Assembly: GCF_023091745.1 (NCBI RefSeq)
Contig: NC_068920.1
Span: 150,441,622 to 150,505,621 of the forward strand
Length of the DNA: 64,000 bases
Source of the DNA: Budorcas taxicolor
Lineage: Eukaryota; Chordata; Mammalia; Artiodactyla; Bovidae
Direction of reading: 5' to 3'
Both the position numbers and the translations under genes were made by a program. The notes beneath the pieces are model-generated. The model worked only from the letters and a program-made list of their open reading frames with translations, ran no database searches and was not told where the DNA came from. Shown here one piece after another: positions 32,213-44,575 of the stretch (its first letter is position 1; the number at the start of each line of letters is the position of its first letter).

Positions 32213-32860
32213 CAATGTGACCAAAAGAACCCTGGGTGAGGCTGGCTTCAGAAGACCTGACCATCAGCTAGCTTTGTGATTTGAGGCAGGACTGCTTCCT
32301 CTGACTGGATATTTCATCTGGGACACCAGGAGGTCATACCAGGAAACCCCCGAGTTCCTTCTGTTGCCGCACTTCTACTGTTTAACGAGTGCTTCTAAGA
32401 ATCTGTCCTTTAGCGTTGCTTTGAGTTACTCTGTTCCGAGCAAGACAATTTCAAAAGAAAACAGGAATCCCAGTAAACGCAACGGAGACAGTGCCTGGAA
32501 GAATTAAACTTAGCACCAGGAAGCTCTCAGTCCATGTAGGATCAGGGGAGGGGGGTTCTTTGCTTTTTTGCAAATCCAAGTAATCCCACTGGATTTGCAG
32601 TAAATCAGGCACACAGTCACCCAGCCCTTGACACCTAGGGTGAGGAAATTATTTGATTTATTTACTGTGGTAGACTTAAAGCATTCCGCTGGCTGGTCTG
32701 ACAGCAGTTGGCGGCAGGAAGAAAATTCAAATGCAGCACTTCGACTGCGTGTTGTAGGAATCGCCTCCCAGAAGCTGAAATACACATCAGGGCTGGCTGG
32801 ACACAGAAACCCTTGATATGAACCACATGAGGCTTTAGAGATGAGCAGACCAAAAGTCAA
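32213..32860. other. No gene recognised
   Basis: Mixed sequence. The antisense frame 32510-32890 (126 codons) has no recognisable domain and runs into the following SINE. Confidence 0.45.
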
Positions 32861-33033
32861 GCTTCCCTGGTGGCTCAGCAGTCCCTGCATCGGGAAGATC
32901 CCCCGGAGGAGGAAATGGCAACGCGCTCCAGTAGTCTTGTCTGGAGAATCCCATGGACAGAGAAGCCTAGCGGGCTATAGTCCATGGGACCGCAAAGAGT
33001 CAGACATGACTGAAGCGACTGAGCACACGGCAG
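32861..33033 (+). mobile_element. Bov-tA SINE with deletion in the tRNA head
   Basis: cttccctggtggctcagcag jumps straight to tccctgcatcgggaag, removing the anticodon-side half of the head and the B box. The body is intact to gagtcagacatgactgaagc. Confidence 0.92.
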
Positions 33034-33225
33034 CAAACATCCAAATGCACGTACATTTTTTCTGTCTTGTGTCCTTAACCATTTAGTTTCCCTTGCAAAC
33101 CATTTGGTCACAGAAAGAGCTGAATCCAGGACTGTGGAAACTGGAAACCATTTAAAGTTTTCACCTGTGTCCAAACAAATGTTGATTCCCTGCCAGCCCG
33201 CTCTTTGGATGATGCGTTGCATTTT

Positions 33226-33320
33226 TCTTACACATACACATGTACTCACGTGCACACCACACACATGCATGCACATTCACAGACACACATACACACAGGC
33301 ATGACCCCCACAGACACACT

Positions 33321-33361
<41 letters not shown>

Positions 33362-33371
33362 ACACACACAT
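33226..33371 (+). repeat. CA-rich microsatellite cluster
   Basis: Interrupted CA/CATA repeats ending in a clean run of about 19 CA units (about 33322-33359). Antisense and sense frames across it are low-complexity (Val/Cys or His/Thr). Confidence 0.95.
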
Positions 33372-34894
33372 TTTTATTCCAAAGCACAGCACTGAGCTTC
33401 GTCCCCACACTCCACTTCTCTGCTGGGTGCAGGAATTCCTGGCCCTCCTTGTGTGTCTGGGGCTGGTTGGTGCTCCAAGAAAGAGCTCCTCTCCCCGGGT
33501 GGCACCTGGTGTCATCTGTCCCTCTCCGGCCTGTCTGTTCTGAGGCACCTCCCTGGAGAAGTCACACATTCCAACACCGCAGAGCCAAAGCATCTATTTT
33601 CAGTGCCTTTGAAGGCCTCCTGGGTCTTTACCTGATTCCTGCCCTGCGTCCTTTATCTGGAAGCCCTGCTCCTCGGGTGCTTTCCTCCGACCCAGCTCTT
33701 GTCATCCTTCTTGAGATTCAGCACGCTTCTGGAGGGAAATGTCAGTGTTCATCCTTTAAAACAAAACTGTGAGTGAGTGTCTGCTCATTGTGGTTCTCTA
33801 ACATGGCTGGCTCGGGGATCTTCAGAACACAGAGATCCAAACAAAATACGCCTTTGGAAGGAATGCAAATGACCTGTCTGGCTTTTCTGAGACTATTTAA
33901 AAATGACTAAACACTTTCTATTTATTAGTTATGCCTTCAATTAATTAATGAGAGATTCTGAAGATGCAAAGATGAATAAAAATGACTTCAAGAAGTTTAG
34001 AAAGTAGCAACTTGACTTATTAAACTTTTAGCAATAACCTGAGTGTATGTACGTGTAAGATCTTACAAACGTCGATGCCTACCCATTAGCAGGTGATAGA
34101 CAGCAGGAGTGTATGATTACTGACAAATTCCTCCCAACTAAGGCCATGTTGAAATGCCCATTCAGGTTGTGTAAGAGAAATGTTTGTGCTTTGACCCTGT
34201 TCAAACAACCTTCTTTTACCATCTGGCCTCATGTCTAATCAGTCATGGCAGCAGGTAGGAGACACTGAATACATAATCAATGGTCAGAAAGTAGGTGGTT
34301 AGGCTCTTGGGGCCATGTGATCTCTTGTGATCTCTCAGCTTTGCTGTAGTTCCAAAGCGGCCATAAACAAAGCAGAAATGAGAGGGTGGCTGCTGACCAA
34401 TAAGACTCCCTTTACAGAACCAGGTTGCAGGCAGATCTGGCTTGTGGTCAGTCCACTGGCCCCTGCTCTGCCAAGTCTCAGACTGTTCAGGGACCACAAT
34501 GGCCAAGCTGAAATGATCCCTTCTGTACACTGGAATTTTTGTGTCAGTTACAGTACTTATCATCTCTGCATTTTCTCCACACTCACAATTCAGCTACAGA
34601 ACCTGCTTACTTTGATAACTCAGACTTTCCCCATTGCTATGTGTTTCAGAGCAAATTTTGAAACAATTCCAGGGCACTAGGTTGAAGAAAAAGGGGCTGA
34701 GACAGGAAGAAAGAAACACAAGGGGTGAATCACTGAGCTGGATGCTACTTGGTGTTAAGAAAAGTCCAGTGCTCCGTCTCAGGGAACCATCTTCAGAGAT
34801 GCCACATGGGCTATTGACTTCTCCAGAGCTGCATCTGTGGAGAAGATGTCTACTGGGTCCTACCTCCCATTGGCCAGATATTAGGCTGCGTGCA
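33372..34894. other. Unassigned sequence; L2 relic at about 33945-34010
   Basis: GC-moderate to 33770, then AT-rich. gatgcaaagatgaataaaaatgac..gaagtttag near 33963 resembles the inverted L2 end. Frames 33449-33772, 34243-34563 (minus) and 34327-34680 are unrecognised. Confidence 0.42.
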
Positions 34895-35119
34895 CGTGTG
34901 CTAAGTTGCTTCAGTCATGTTCGACTCTGTGCAACCCTGTGGACTGCAGCCAGCCAGGCTCCACATGAATCTCTATGGGATTCTCCAGGTAAGAATGCTG
35001 GAGTGGGTTTCCGAGCCTTCCTCCAGGGGACCTTTCCAACCCAGGGATCGAACCTGCATTCTGTTTTGTCTCCTGCATTGGCGAGCAGGTCCTTAGCACT
35101 AGAGCTGCCTGAGAAGTCC
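34895..35119 (-). mobile_element. Bov-tA SINE
   Basis: Reverse-oriented and diverged: gtgctaagttgcttcagtc, aagaatgctggagtgggtttcc, cccagggatcgaacctgc, with an insertion (attctgttttg) before the tctcctgcattgg part. Ends gagctgcctgagaagtcc. Confidence 0.92.
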
Positions 35120-36744
35120 AGAGATTACCGTATGGGGCATTAAGTCCCCATTCTTATAGGCTACACATGCACAAGTGTGTCCCACTGGGTTTCGTGCTCT
35201 GCTCTAGGGGGGCCCTTTTCACGAATGAGGTCAGGGCTGTAGTGTTGTACCTTCTGACACCTCTCCATTGGTAAGCAAGTGTCCAAGGGGCCAGCAGGTA
35301 CCTAAGAGGGGGCCCATGTACCCATACCTTCAAATACGCAGAAATCATGGCCTCCACTGTATACAGATCCTGATTTGTTGGGGGTTTTGTCTGAAAGAGC
35401 AGAGCTGTAGACTCCCCTTCAAAGTGGTGTTTGGCCATGTTTCTGACAAGAGATAGTCAAGAGGAAGGAGACAGCTCTCCACTGAGCAGACCTTGAGACC
35501 ACACTGCCTTCCTGTTCACCATTCAGAGATGTTAGAGCCCATTGGAATCCCCTTACCCTCCTACATTTACCCTACTGTTGAGCAGCAGCTTGAGTGGTTT
35601 GGTTGGTTCTTTGGGGGGTGATCCCAACCTTCCTCCTGGAAGGAGATGCTGCTGCTGCCCTTTATTCTCTCACTCTCGACTGCCATCCATCACTTGATCT
35701 AGAAGCACCAGAACAGTCATCTTAGACCATCATTCATACTCAGTTACACCAATAAAGCCTTCTGGTCTCTTGGTCCACTGGCCTGAGGAGACCAAAGCAA
35801 AGAGAAGCTGCTCAGAACTTCCAGGCAATCTCTACTCATCTCTACTGCAGGAGCTGCCCATTTGGAAATTAGGGTCAATGAAAGCAATGGTGAAGAGGCC
35901 AGTCCTACCTCCATCTTTGGACCCTGTGCTCATACATTCTAGCTGTTGAGGGCCCATTTGCTTGTGTTGGTTCAGCATTTATGCTGTATCTTGGAAGCCA
36001 TTTCCTCAATACCTCTTACCGTCCACCACCAGACTCAGTCTTTGACGAGCCACACACCTCTCCATCAGGCTAGGTGCTTCCATGTGATGGATTTGTGGTA
36101 AAACCCATGGACACATGCCTATTATTCACATCATTTGCCCATAAAATTGAGTCTATTGGTCTGGGGAAAAGTTGCAGGTAATCAACCTGTCAACAAAGGG
36201 CTCTCTGGTCTCAAGGAACGATGCCATAAATTCAGCATCACAGTCTGCTACTGGCCGGCTGGGGGGGTTTCAGTCACAGCGGTAACTAGCTTGGCCATGG
36301 AGAGAAATCAGGTTCAGGGTCACTTAGTCAACCATTTCCTGAACCCTATTTGTGGACATACTTATGTGACTTAATTTATTTTCTTATTTTTAAAGCCATT
36401 TTGTGTATGGGATTGGGCTGAGGAAAGAAAGACAGTTACTGAGAGCCAGTGGCAATCAGCTTAATTAACTCTATTATTATTATAAATGGAGCCAAACCAG
36501 CTGTCCAATAAAATCAAATGTAAAACAGAAGAGGCTGCCTAAGAATGAGTAAAAAAATGCCCATTATATCTGGCCACATTAATTCTAGTTTAGCCCACTG
36601 TGGAGGTGTCATCAGCATTTTTTGGTGCTGGGCATTCTCTCATGCTCTTGATATATTGAGTGGGTGTAGTTAAATTGAAAGGGTGGACTTCATTCTGAAA
36701 TTTCCAGTGAAGTTCACAGATGAGGCCAGATTTCAAAGTTTGTA
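35120..36744. other. Unassigned 1.6-kb stretch, possibly an old retroelement interior
   Basis: Sequence around 35900-36370 (cataaaattgagtctattggtctgggg, cagcatcacagtctgctac, ttcctgaaccctatttgtgg) reads like a dispersed element, such as the interior of an old ERVL-type retrovirus. I cannot name it and see no intact retroviral domain. Frames here (35154-35438 minus, 36135-36374 plus) are short and broken. The call is low confidence. Confidence 0.3.
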
Positions 36745-36930
36745 AAGCATTACTTTAGTGATTTCTAACCAGGGTACTTGCTGAAAAGACAGATTCTCTC
36801 GCCCTACTGTACATCAAGTAATTAATGATCTCTGAGAGTGAAGCTTAGGGATCTGTATTTTCAACAAACTCTCTGGATAATTTTCATTACCGCCAAGACG
36901 GAGAGCAAATGTCTAGAGAACATTGGCTCA
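36745..36930 (+). mobile_element. MER5A-type hAT-Charlie relic
   Basis: Follows the MER5A order: gtgatttctaaccagggtacttgctg, cagattctctcgccc, gcttagggatctgtattttcaac, then ctctggataattttc. Old and diverged. Confidence 0.65.
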
Positions 36931-39201
36931 GATCAGAGTAAGAGTGGGCCAATTTAGCTACTTGGGATGAAAAAGTCCTCCTCACTAATCCAGGCTCAAC
37001 GTTTCACATGTCTATTTAAACTTTTAATGTTGAGCTGGAAAGGGCTGCAGCTTCCTGGCCTGAACTGACTACACTTTTATTCAGTCAGCCTCTAACACCA
37101 AGTAACCTTGGAGAAATGACTATTTTGTGGGGCAGGGGGTGAGGGGCTCCATTTACTCATCTGGCAAGAAGATTACATAAGATTATATATAAGTTCCTTT
37201 CTTCATAAGAAATTCTAAAAAAACTCAATGACATCAACCTTGGGGAGTGGTTACATAACTTTTATATCCTTAGGCAGATTTACGTAATTTCATTTTAATT
37301 TACTGATTTTGACTTTTCTATTCCCACCATGACATTTTTATGGGTAAGCAAGAGGGCAGTGGGAAGGATGTGGTGAATAGTAAATGGCACCCCAGAGATA
37401 CCAATCAGGAGGAAACCATCTCTGAGTTAAGAGTCCTCTTTCTGAAACTGAAGTTAGACATCTTGAAAAGAACTTAACACGCTCTTATGGTACACAACCC
37501 TATGACATAGTTGAAAAGTTGTTCACCAGGTGAAATTTCATCTGACTTAGATTTTCCACTTCTAGAACTCACACAATTTGAAAGTAGATTAGACAAAAAT
37601 CTATTAGAAAGCACACTTGTGTACTCAAATGATCATAGAAGATGCTCGGTGTTATTCAAGCTAATATAAAGTTATAACCATATGGGCTTTATTCTCTGTC
37701 TGTGTGGTCCTACAGGCATCTCCCATTTCACCTACAACACGAGATTTGGCAAGATTCTGCTTTAGCCTCTAAGCATTTGCTTCTAACCTTGTAAATCTGA
37801 TGTGAATATTCATCACATTTTCCTGCTTCAGTCAAATCCCTGGTCAAAACTCTGTGACCTCGGTGCCTATAAAAACAACCCCAATCAACGTGTTGAGATT
37901 GCTTTCCTCGAAACCATCATCCTCTCCCCAGGCTCTGCAGTAGGTAATGAAGTCCTAAAAGCCCTAAAACCCAGCATTGTGATGAGACACATTCCAGCAG
38001 CTTAGGCGGAATTCCAGGCCTCTCTATGCTGCTGGCCAGATGCTGGGCCATCTACAGCTCGGGACTGCCTGACCACCCAATCAAACTTGATATACACAGT
38101 TTATATCTTCCATGCTCTACCACTCTGTCTTTGCACAATTCCATCAACAAATTAAGTAACAGAATCGGTTTCCCCACTAGCTCAAGGAGCTTGTTCAGGT
38201 CTAACTTATTTTAACAGCATTCAGGAAGGATGAAGTTTCCTGTATCTGTGTCTTCAACCTGGAGGGCTCCACAGGGCAGGGCAGTGCCCAGCAGGAAAAC
38301 CGCCTCTTCACCTTCAGGCAAACAGGGCCGGGATGCGGGAGAACAGCTCAGGGACGCAGGCGAAAAGCACAAGGATGCAGCCAGGTGTAATCTACATGGG
38401 CACGAGCAATGGTACCGCACCACTTGCTTCTCATCAACAGTCATAGGAACAGCACGTCCAAGGCCCATCCTGTGTGCTGAAAACACGCTGCTTCACCTTC
38501 AGCACCACCAAATCCACTCCATTCAAACGCGGTCTCCTCGTCACACATTTTGAGCACTTTGAATGGCCTTCCATTTGCCGTCAACCCCCTAATGAAATGC
38601 ATGTGCGTGACAGCAGTGCGTGTCCTGTGCACGCAGTGCTGGGGTTAATGGAAGGGCTTTCCGACTTTCTCAAGGTGTGAATTCATAACAAGAGCTGGTG
38701 TGTGCAGAATTTAACAGCCTGTCAACTGTGTGAGTGGAAGATAATGAATTCAAGTCCAGTTGGGTTTTTCTCTGGTTTGCAGGTTTATTAACAAGGAAAA
38801 TACAGACGCAGGAGCCACCTGGAAAAAATACAGCATGCTTTCTGAGGGCCTGCAGTGGGAATGGTCTTTTGCTAAAGGCTGACCTGACCGTTGGGAATAG
38901 CTAAGTCCATCTACCTGCCTCCTCTTTCCCACAAAATTAAATAGACTTCACTTGCACTAACTCCAAACTTGGTGAAGAATAACCCCAAATGAGCCATTTT
39001 GAAATATGGGCATGATTTTATCGGAAACCTAAACTGTACCTTCCGATAAGGCAACCACTGGCTATAGTATGTAACTTCTGAGCATGTGCTGGTCCAAACT
39101 GAAATGTGCTGTAAGGGTACAAGGCATACCAGATTTTAAACATTAACTACAAAAATATATCATTTACTATAAAATATATCATTGATATTTTAATGTAAGC
39201 T
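36931..39201. other. Long non-repetitive stretch, no gene recognised
   Basis: About 2.3 kb nearly free of recognisable repeats, which is unusual for this window. Frames on both strands at 38211-38680 overlap each other. I cannot link any to a protein. Possible conserved non-coding DNA. Confidence 0.45.
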
Positions 39202-39212
39202 ATACATAGAAA
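39202..39212 (+). repeat. Target-site duplication, left copy (SINE at 39213)
   Basis: ATACATAGAAA is repeated exactly at 39432-39442. Confidence 0.88.
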
Positions 39213-39431
39213 GGGCTTCCCCGGTGGCTCAGTGGTAAAGAACCCATCCGCCAATGCAAGAGATGCAGGTTCAATCCCTGGGTCAGGAAGATCCCCCTGG
39301 AGAAGGAAATGGCAACCTACTCCAGTATTCTTGTCTGGGAAATCCCATGGACAGAGGAGCCAGGTGCGCTACAGTTCATGGGGTCACAAAGAGTCAGACA
39401 TGGCTGAGCAACTAAGCAACAACAACAACAA
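39213..39431 (+). mobile_element. Bov-tA SINE with perfect TSD
   Basis: gggcttccccggtggctcag to gagtcagacatggctgagcaac with an (AAC)n tail. The 11-bp TSD marks both original ends. Confidence 0.96.
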
Positions 39432-39442
39432 ATACATAGAAA

Positions 39443-41407
39443 TAATATTTTAGATATATTTAGTTTAATAAAATATCTTATTTGCATTTCTTCCTTTTTA
39501 CTTTCTTTGGCATGGTTACCAGAAAACTTAGTTATGTGATGGCCTCATGTTATCTGTCTGCTGGACAATGCTGCCTTCCACTGTTTTCATCTAACTTGAA
39601 CACTGAATAAGTAAGTTTTTTTTTAGGTGACCAAATAATCCCTTGACCTTTGTATACCGCATTTTTTGAGATTATATCTGCTTTTCTCCATTTCTAAAAT
39701 GCAGCTAATATAGCCAAGTCACTTGTCTTTGGCATTGATCACGTGCTTTTTCAATGGTTGGTTTGCTTTTCCCAATCATGGTTCCCATCTTCTCAACAAT
39801 AGTATCATCTCCTAAAGAGAGGAGCCCCAGCTTCAGTTCAACTCGGTTTGTTCAAAAATCAAAAAGCATTCACTGAGTGTCAGGTGTTCAGCTAGGCTGT
39901 AAATAAAATGAGGAGCAGCACAAAAACAGACACCAGCAGAGTCAAAAACACCCGGTTCTCATGACACTAAATTTTAAGAATCTTGCAGCATCACGAGCTT
40001 GTCTGAGCCCTCGACCCCGAAAGAAATCCACAATATCATAATATCTATTTGATTATTTGAAGTGAGACTGTAAATAAAGCATGTTCTTCTGATCATAGGT
40101 CTACTTTCAAGAATATATGCGATTCAGAAGAAGATATAAATAATATATAATTACCTAAACAATTATTTCAGAAACAAAAATATGCATGAATAGAAGAAAA
40201 AACATTTAAATGCTTCTTAAAGGTCACATTAGATACATTTACTGTACCAGCAATTTAGCCTTCCAATGCTGACACTACCCAGCCCGCAGGCTTGCCATGG
40301 TGCAGTAGACCTCACTGCGGGAGCCGACTGCACGGGTATTTTGGGGAGCACGAACAGAGCTAAAAATATCTCCCCTGTTTTATCTTCTCCAGTAAGCTCT
40401 TGCAGAGTTGAATTTCCTCCCGTTGGAGTCTCTTCCTATTAAATGGCAGGTGTGTTTCAGGGAAAAGGTAGTTAGCTAAGCCCCAAGAGCCCAGATTTTC
40501 TGTCTCAGGTTGCATCCGGGAATGAGACCAATAAGCAAGTTAAAGTTGGCAGAGAATGGGTCATTGGGGTTTCTCGCCCCAAGAAGGGGAGATTCAAGTT
40601 AAGCAGCGCCAGGGGAGAAGACAGTTCTGGGTCTGGGGGTTGGCAGAGTGAATGAATGCCCAGCAGGGATCAAGCTTTGGTTGGTGCACAGCAGAAATAA
40701 AAGAGAGCCCCCAAAGTCCCAGAACGGAGCTTCCTTCTTCCTCCCAGCTTCGTGCGCTGCTTTCGTGGCTCTGGGCACCTCGCCCTCCCGAATGAGCTGG
40801 AGGGTAATTTGGGTGGAGCCGTGAGGTGAGCTCCCCAGTGGCACAATTAGTGTGGCTCTTTCTGTCAGTCCCCTGGGGGGGGGGTGTCTAGCCAGAACGC
40901 AGCCATGACGTGGACACAGTTTAGTGACTGTCAGCTGTTTGCAATCTGCAGTCCCGTTGAACTTCTGGCCAGATTCCTTGTTTTGAATGCTCTCCAGACT
41001 TTTAATAACATGTATTAGCTTTTCTTTGCTCTATTGAAATTTTATAAATATGAGACAGTACAAAGAAAAGTACAATAGCTCATAATCCCATCACCCACAG
41101 ATAACCAGAGCTAATATTTCTGTGCATTATTTTCCAGGCTTTCTTTGAATATATTGAACAAATTATTTCCTCAGTTCTAAGATTTTATAGATTACAAAAT
41201 GCCCTGTCATGATAAGAGGGCTTTTTGGAAAAAAGGGAGAAAGGAAAGGAAAGGACGTAAACACCATCTCATTCAGTGTGGACATGATTTGTAAGGTACA
41301 TTTCAGTTTACACCTGATAAGGGTGCCTATCAGAATACAAAGTAATGTAAATGTAGATCCTATGATTCAAATGTATCAAATTTCAGGGATATTACTCTGT
41401 TAAATAG
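39443..41407. other. Unassigned sequence with old LINE relics
   Basis: A likely inverted L2 3' end lies at about 39862-39980 (agcattcactgagtgtcaggtg, acaaaaacagacacc). About 41035-41190 (gtacaaagaaaagtacaatagctc, cataatcccatcacccacagataacc) also has the look of an old dispersed repeat, family unknown. A G10 run lies near 40874. The antisense frame 40599-40844 is not supported as coding. Confidence 0.42.
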
Positions 41408-41530
41408 GAGGAGGGATGGCAACCCACTCCGCTGTTCTTGCCTGGAAAATCCCATGGACAGAGGAGCCTGGCGGGCTGCAGTCAGTATGGTTGCAAAGAG
41501 TTGGACAAGACTAAAGTGACTTAGTATGCA
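41408..41530 (+). mobile_element. Bov-A body fragment (no tRNA head)
   Basis: ggatggcaacccactccgctg to gttggacaagactaaagtgac. The tRNA-derived half is missing. Confidence 0.9.
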
Positions 41531-41741
41531 CGCACTCTGTTTAAATACCCACGGGACAATGCACCGAACTCCACTAAGTGGCTGTATGTTGTTTGGTCTG
41601 TTTCTATCTCCCAGGTCTCTCTGGGAATCTCCAGGTGACATCGTCCTGTTCCCTAAGCATACACAGAGGGCACCTTCTGCCTCTGCACTCCAGCTGCCGA
41701 CCACTGGCTCCTTTTCTGGAGCTAAGCTGTGGCTCTCTTAG

Positions 41742-41950
41742 TTAGTTAGTGTTAGTTGCTCAGTCGTGCCCGACTCTTTGCGACCCCATGGACTGCAGCC
41801 TACCAGGCTTCCCTGTCCATGAGATTTTCCAGGCAAGGATACTAGAGTGGGTTGCCATTTCCTTATCCAGGGGATCTTCCCAACCCAGGGATCGAACCCG
41901 GGTCTCCTGCAATGCAGGCAGATTCTTGACCGACTGAGCTACAAGGAAGC
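41742..41950 (-). mobile_element. Bov-tA SINE, well preserved
   Basis: Reverse-oriented, near consensus: gttgctcagtcgtgcccgactc, caggcaaggatactagagtggg, gatcgaacccgggtctcctg, ttgaccgactgagctac. Confidence 0.95.
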
Positions 41951-42066
41951 GCTGCTGCTGCGGCTAAGCCGCTTCAGCCATGTCCGACTCTGTGCGACCC
42001 CATAGAAGGCAGCCAACCAGGCTCCTCCGTTCCTGAGATTCTCCAGGCAAGAATACTGGAGTGGGC
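41951..42066 (-). mobile_element. Bov-A/BovA2 3' fragment
   Basis: gctgctgctgcggctaagccgc (the CTG-rich 3' tail of BovA2 read inverted) to caagaatactggagtggg, then breaks off. It directly abuts the preceding SINE head. Confidence 0.9.
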
Positions 42067-42117
42067 CCTACTGAAACCAAATACTAACCAGCGTTTAAGG
42101 TTTGACCAACACCCCAG

Positions 42118-42315
42118 GGCTTCCCTGGCGGCTCAGGCAGTTAAGAACCTGCCTGCCATGCAGGAGACCTGGGTTTGATCCCTGGGTCGGGAAGGTCCGT
42201 GAGGAATCCCGCGGACACAGAAGTCTGGCTGCTACAGGGGGTCACTCTTTGTGACGATGGGGGTCACAAATAGTTGGACACGACTGTGTGACTAACACTT
42301 TCACTTTCACACTTA
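42118..42315 (+). mobile_element. Bov-tA SINE with internal deletion
   Basis: gggcttccctggcggctcagg to gttggacacgactgtgtgac. The tggcaacccactcc...cttgcctg segment is deleted and there is a local rearrangement (gggggtcactctttgtgacgatgggggtcac) near the 3' end. It lies opposite in orientation to the two preceding copies. Confidence 0.9.
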
Positions 42316-42714
42316 ACATCCTCCGCATCCCTCAGATGACTAGAAGAAAAGAGAATTCTAAAATAAGAGAAAAAAAAATCCAGAAAATATTTTTTATCAA
42401 GGATGATACATTTTGGGGGGCACATGCATTTTTGGAGAATATAAAATAGCAGTTTTGAGGGGTGAGGAATTCTATTCCTTTGTTTCTTACTTCCATTCAA
42501 TCAGCCTACCCACATTCTGGCTGCTTCTTGACTTCTTTCTCACTAATTCTTTTAAATTTTTACCTTAAGCTGATGTAAGTTACTCCAAGCTGATAGAAGT
42601 TTATATCTTGGTTCCGTATCGAACTGTTAACTTCAGGTAACATATTTCAGAAAATTAAGAAACAAAACAGTTTCTTTACATTTTGAATTGCTTTCATTTG
42701 TTTATCTTTATTTT

Positions 42715-42860
42715 TTAATAAGTGAATGTCTTATTGAAGTACAGTTGCTTTACAACATTTCATGTATAGAGCAAAGTGATTCAGTTATGCATACATATAT
42801 GCTTATTTATTCTTTTTAGATTCTTTTCCATTAAAGGCTATTTCACGATATTGACTCTTT
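42715..42860 (-). mobile_element. L1 LINE 3'-end fragment
   Basis: gtcttattgaagtacagttgctttacaac and gagcaaagtgattcagttatgc are the inverted 3' UTR of cetartiodactyl L1. The same region appears in direct orientation near 62820-62890. Confidence 0.8.
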
Positions 42861-43559
42861 GAATCATGTTTAAATTGAGTTTGTTGTGGCTGCTGCCTAC
42901 CTAGCTTGGTTGAAAGTCCAATCTCAGTCTAGGGTTTTGCACCTGCTCCCTTGAGAGCACACAAAAATCCTTGGCTTATGCAATCTAATGCCTCTGACTG
43001 TGTGTTTCCAGAAACCCCCTGAAATCTAAAGAAACATTTGATTCAGCTGGTGTGAGGAAGCCAGGGCCCAGAAGAAGGACACTGTTGACTGGGGAGGTGG
43101 GGACGCCTTTCTTCCTCCTCTGCTCGCAGGGGAGCCAGGGCAAGTAGCGAGCTGACATCCCACAAGGGGGCTGTCCCCAAAACCTGGACACACAGGAAGC
43201 CAAGAGTTCTCAGGGTCTCTGTCAGTGTGGCCCGGTGACAGGACCCACAGAAGGTCAGCAGAAGTTAGGGGCCCCCCTCCTGCCTAGCCCCATGCAGGTG
43301 GCTGGGTGTACCTTTCAAGGCTGGACGCAGCGCTCTGAGACCCTGCACCGTGACAGACAGGAAGGTGGGTGATGGCTCCCTCAACCAGTGAAGAAAGAAC
43401 TTCTGCTCCCAGAAACTCCTGCTCCCCTGGGGCGTTATGAGAGAATGACTTCCATATGTTGAAGCTTTGAAATGATAGGGTGTGTTTGTTACATGGCCGA
43501 CATTACCTTAATGAATACATCTCTCAGTTATCTGGTGAATATAAATCAGGCACACTATA

Positions 43560-44270
43560 CCATATTTAAGTTTCCCTAGTTTAGATATTTTCGTTCATTA
43601 ATCTTTACTTGCTAGAAATAATACCATAAGAAACATTTATCAAGTATCTTTGCATGCCTGGAGGAATAGTTACGACGATATTTTCTCGAGTGGAGTCTGA
43701 AGTCAAAGTGTACCGAGAATTTTACATGTCAGCTCAGTTTGACGGAATTAACAAATTGCCCTGAAATACGTGCCAAATCAGACTCCCAGATACGTTAGGA
43801 AAACACCGTTTTCCTACCTTTTCTAACCATGTGTATAAGCAATCATTTTAAAGTTTGTCACGCTGACAGAAAAAAATAACTTAAAAACTTTTAACTTATT
43901 TATTACACGTGATACCAAGTTTCCGTTCCTTTTCGCACGTGTAAAATCTGTTGACAGCTCTCATGTGAATTACTTTTTCAGGTCCTTTCTGTAAGATTTT
44001 ATTGAATTGTTTATATTTTTTCTTATTCATGTGTAGAATGTTGCTTACATATGAGGAAGTGTGTTTTATCTCTTATTTGTCTTGAAAATACTGTGTCTCT
44101 ATTAAAACATACTGTCACCTAGTTTAACTTTATTCATAATATCTTTTGAATATGAGACATATATATATTTGAGTTTTACATAGACAAATTGTTGACCTAT
44201 TGCTTTATGACAGCTAGGTATTACTGTTGCTTGTAAGGTTATCATCACATTTCACGAAATCACAAAAATA
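43560..44270 (-). mobile_element. Old L1 LINE fragment (ORF2/3' region)
   Basis: Inverted old L1: cattaatctttacttgc, tatctttgcatgcctggagg, aacaaattgccctgaaatacg, then gtcctttctgtaagattttattg and tttttcttattcatgtgtagaatg. These are in the order of L1 ORF2 antisense landmarks. It is very diverged and AT-rich, with no open frame left. Confidence 0.62.
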
Positions 44271-44575
44271 TTAATATTTTCTTCTAATTAATGAAAAGTT
44301 ACAAATGTATATATACATATATAAGTTTCTGTATATAAAATACAGTAATTTATGTGTATATATGTATGTACAATTAACTTTATTTGTGTATATATATGGT
44401 TGAATATATACATAAATGTGTGCGTGTATATAATCCATCTGGAAAAAGTATGGTGTAAGAACTTTATTATTTCCATCTCTATAGCAAATTATATCAACAC
44501 AGCTAATCTTTATTTGACATAAATTCAACATTTATAATACACTAAACTTATATATATATATATATCTGTATCAGC
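44271..44575. repeat. AT-rich / (TA)n simple sequence
   Basis: Dense TATA/ATGTATA motifs with a clean TA run at about 44550-44565. Antisense frames rich in Tyr/Ile/His are composition artefacts. Confidence 0.8.

Noticed and set aside
33205..33593. Overlapping sense and antisense ORFs of 112-115 codons
   Set aside because: They depend on a CA microsatellite.
34634..35143. 169-codon ORF
   Set aside because: About half of it is antisense to a Bov-tA SINE. The rest is unrecognised.
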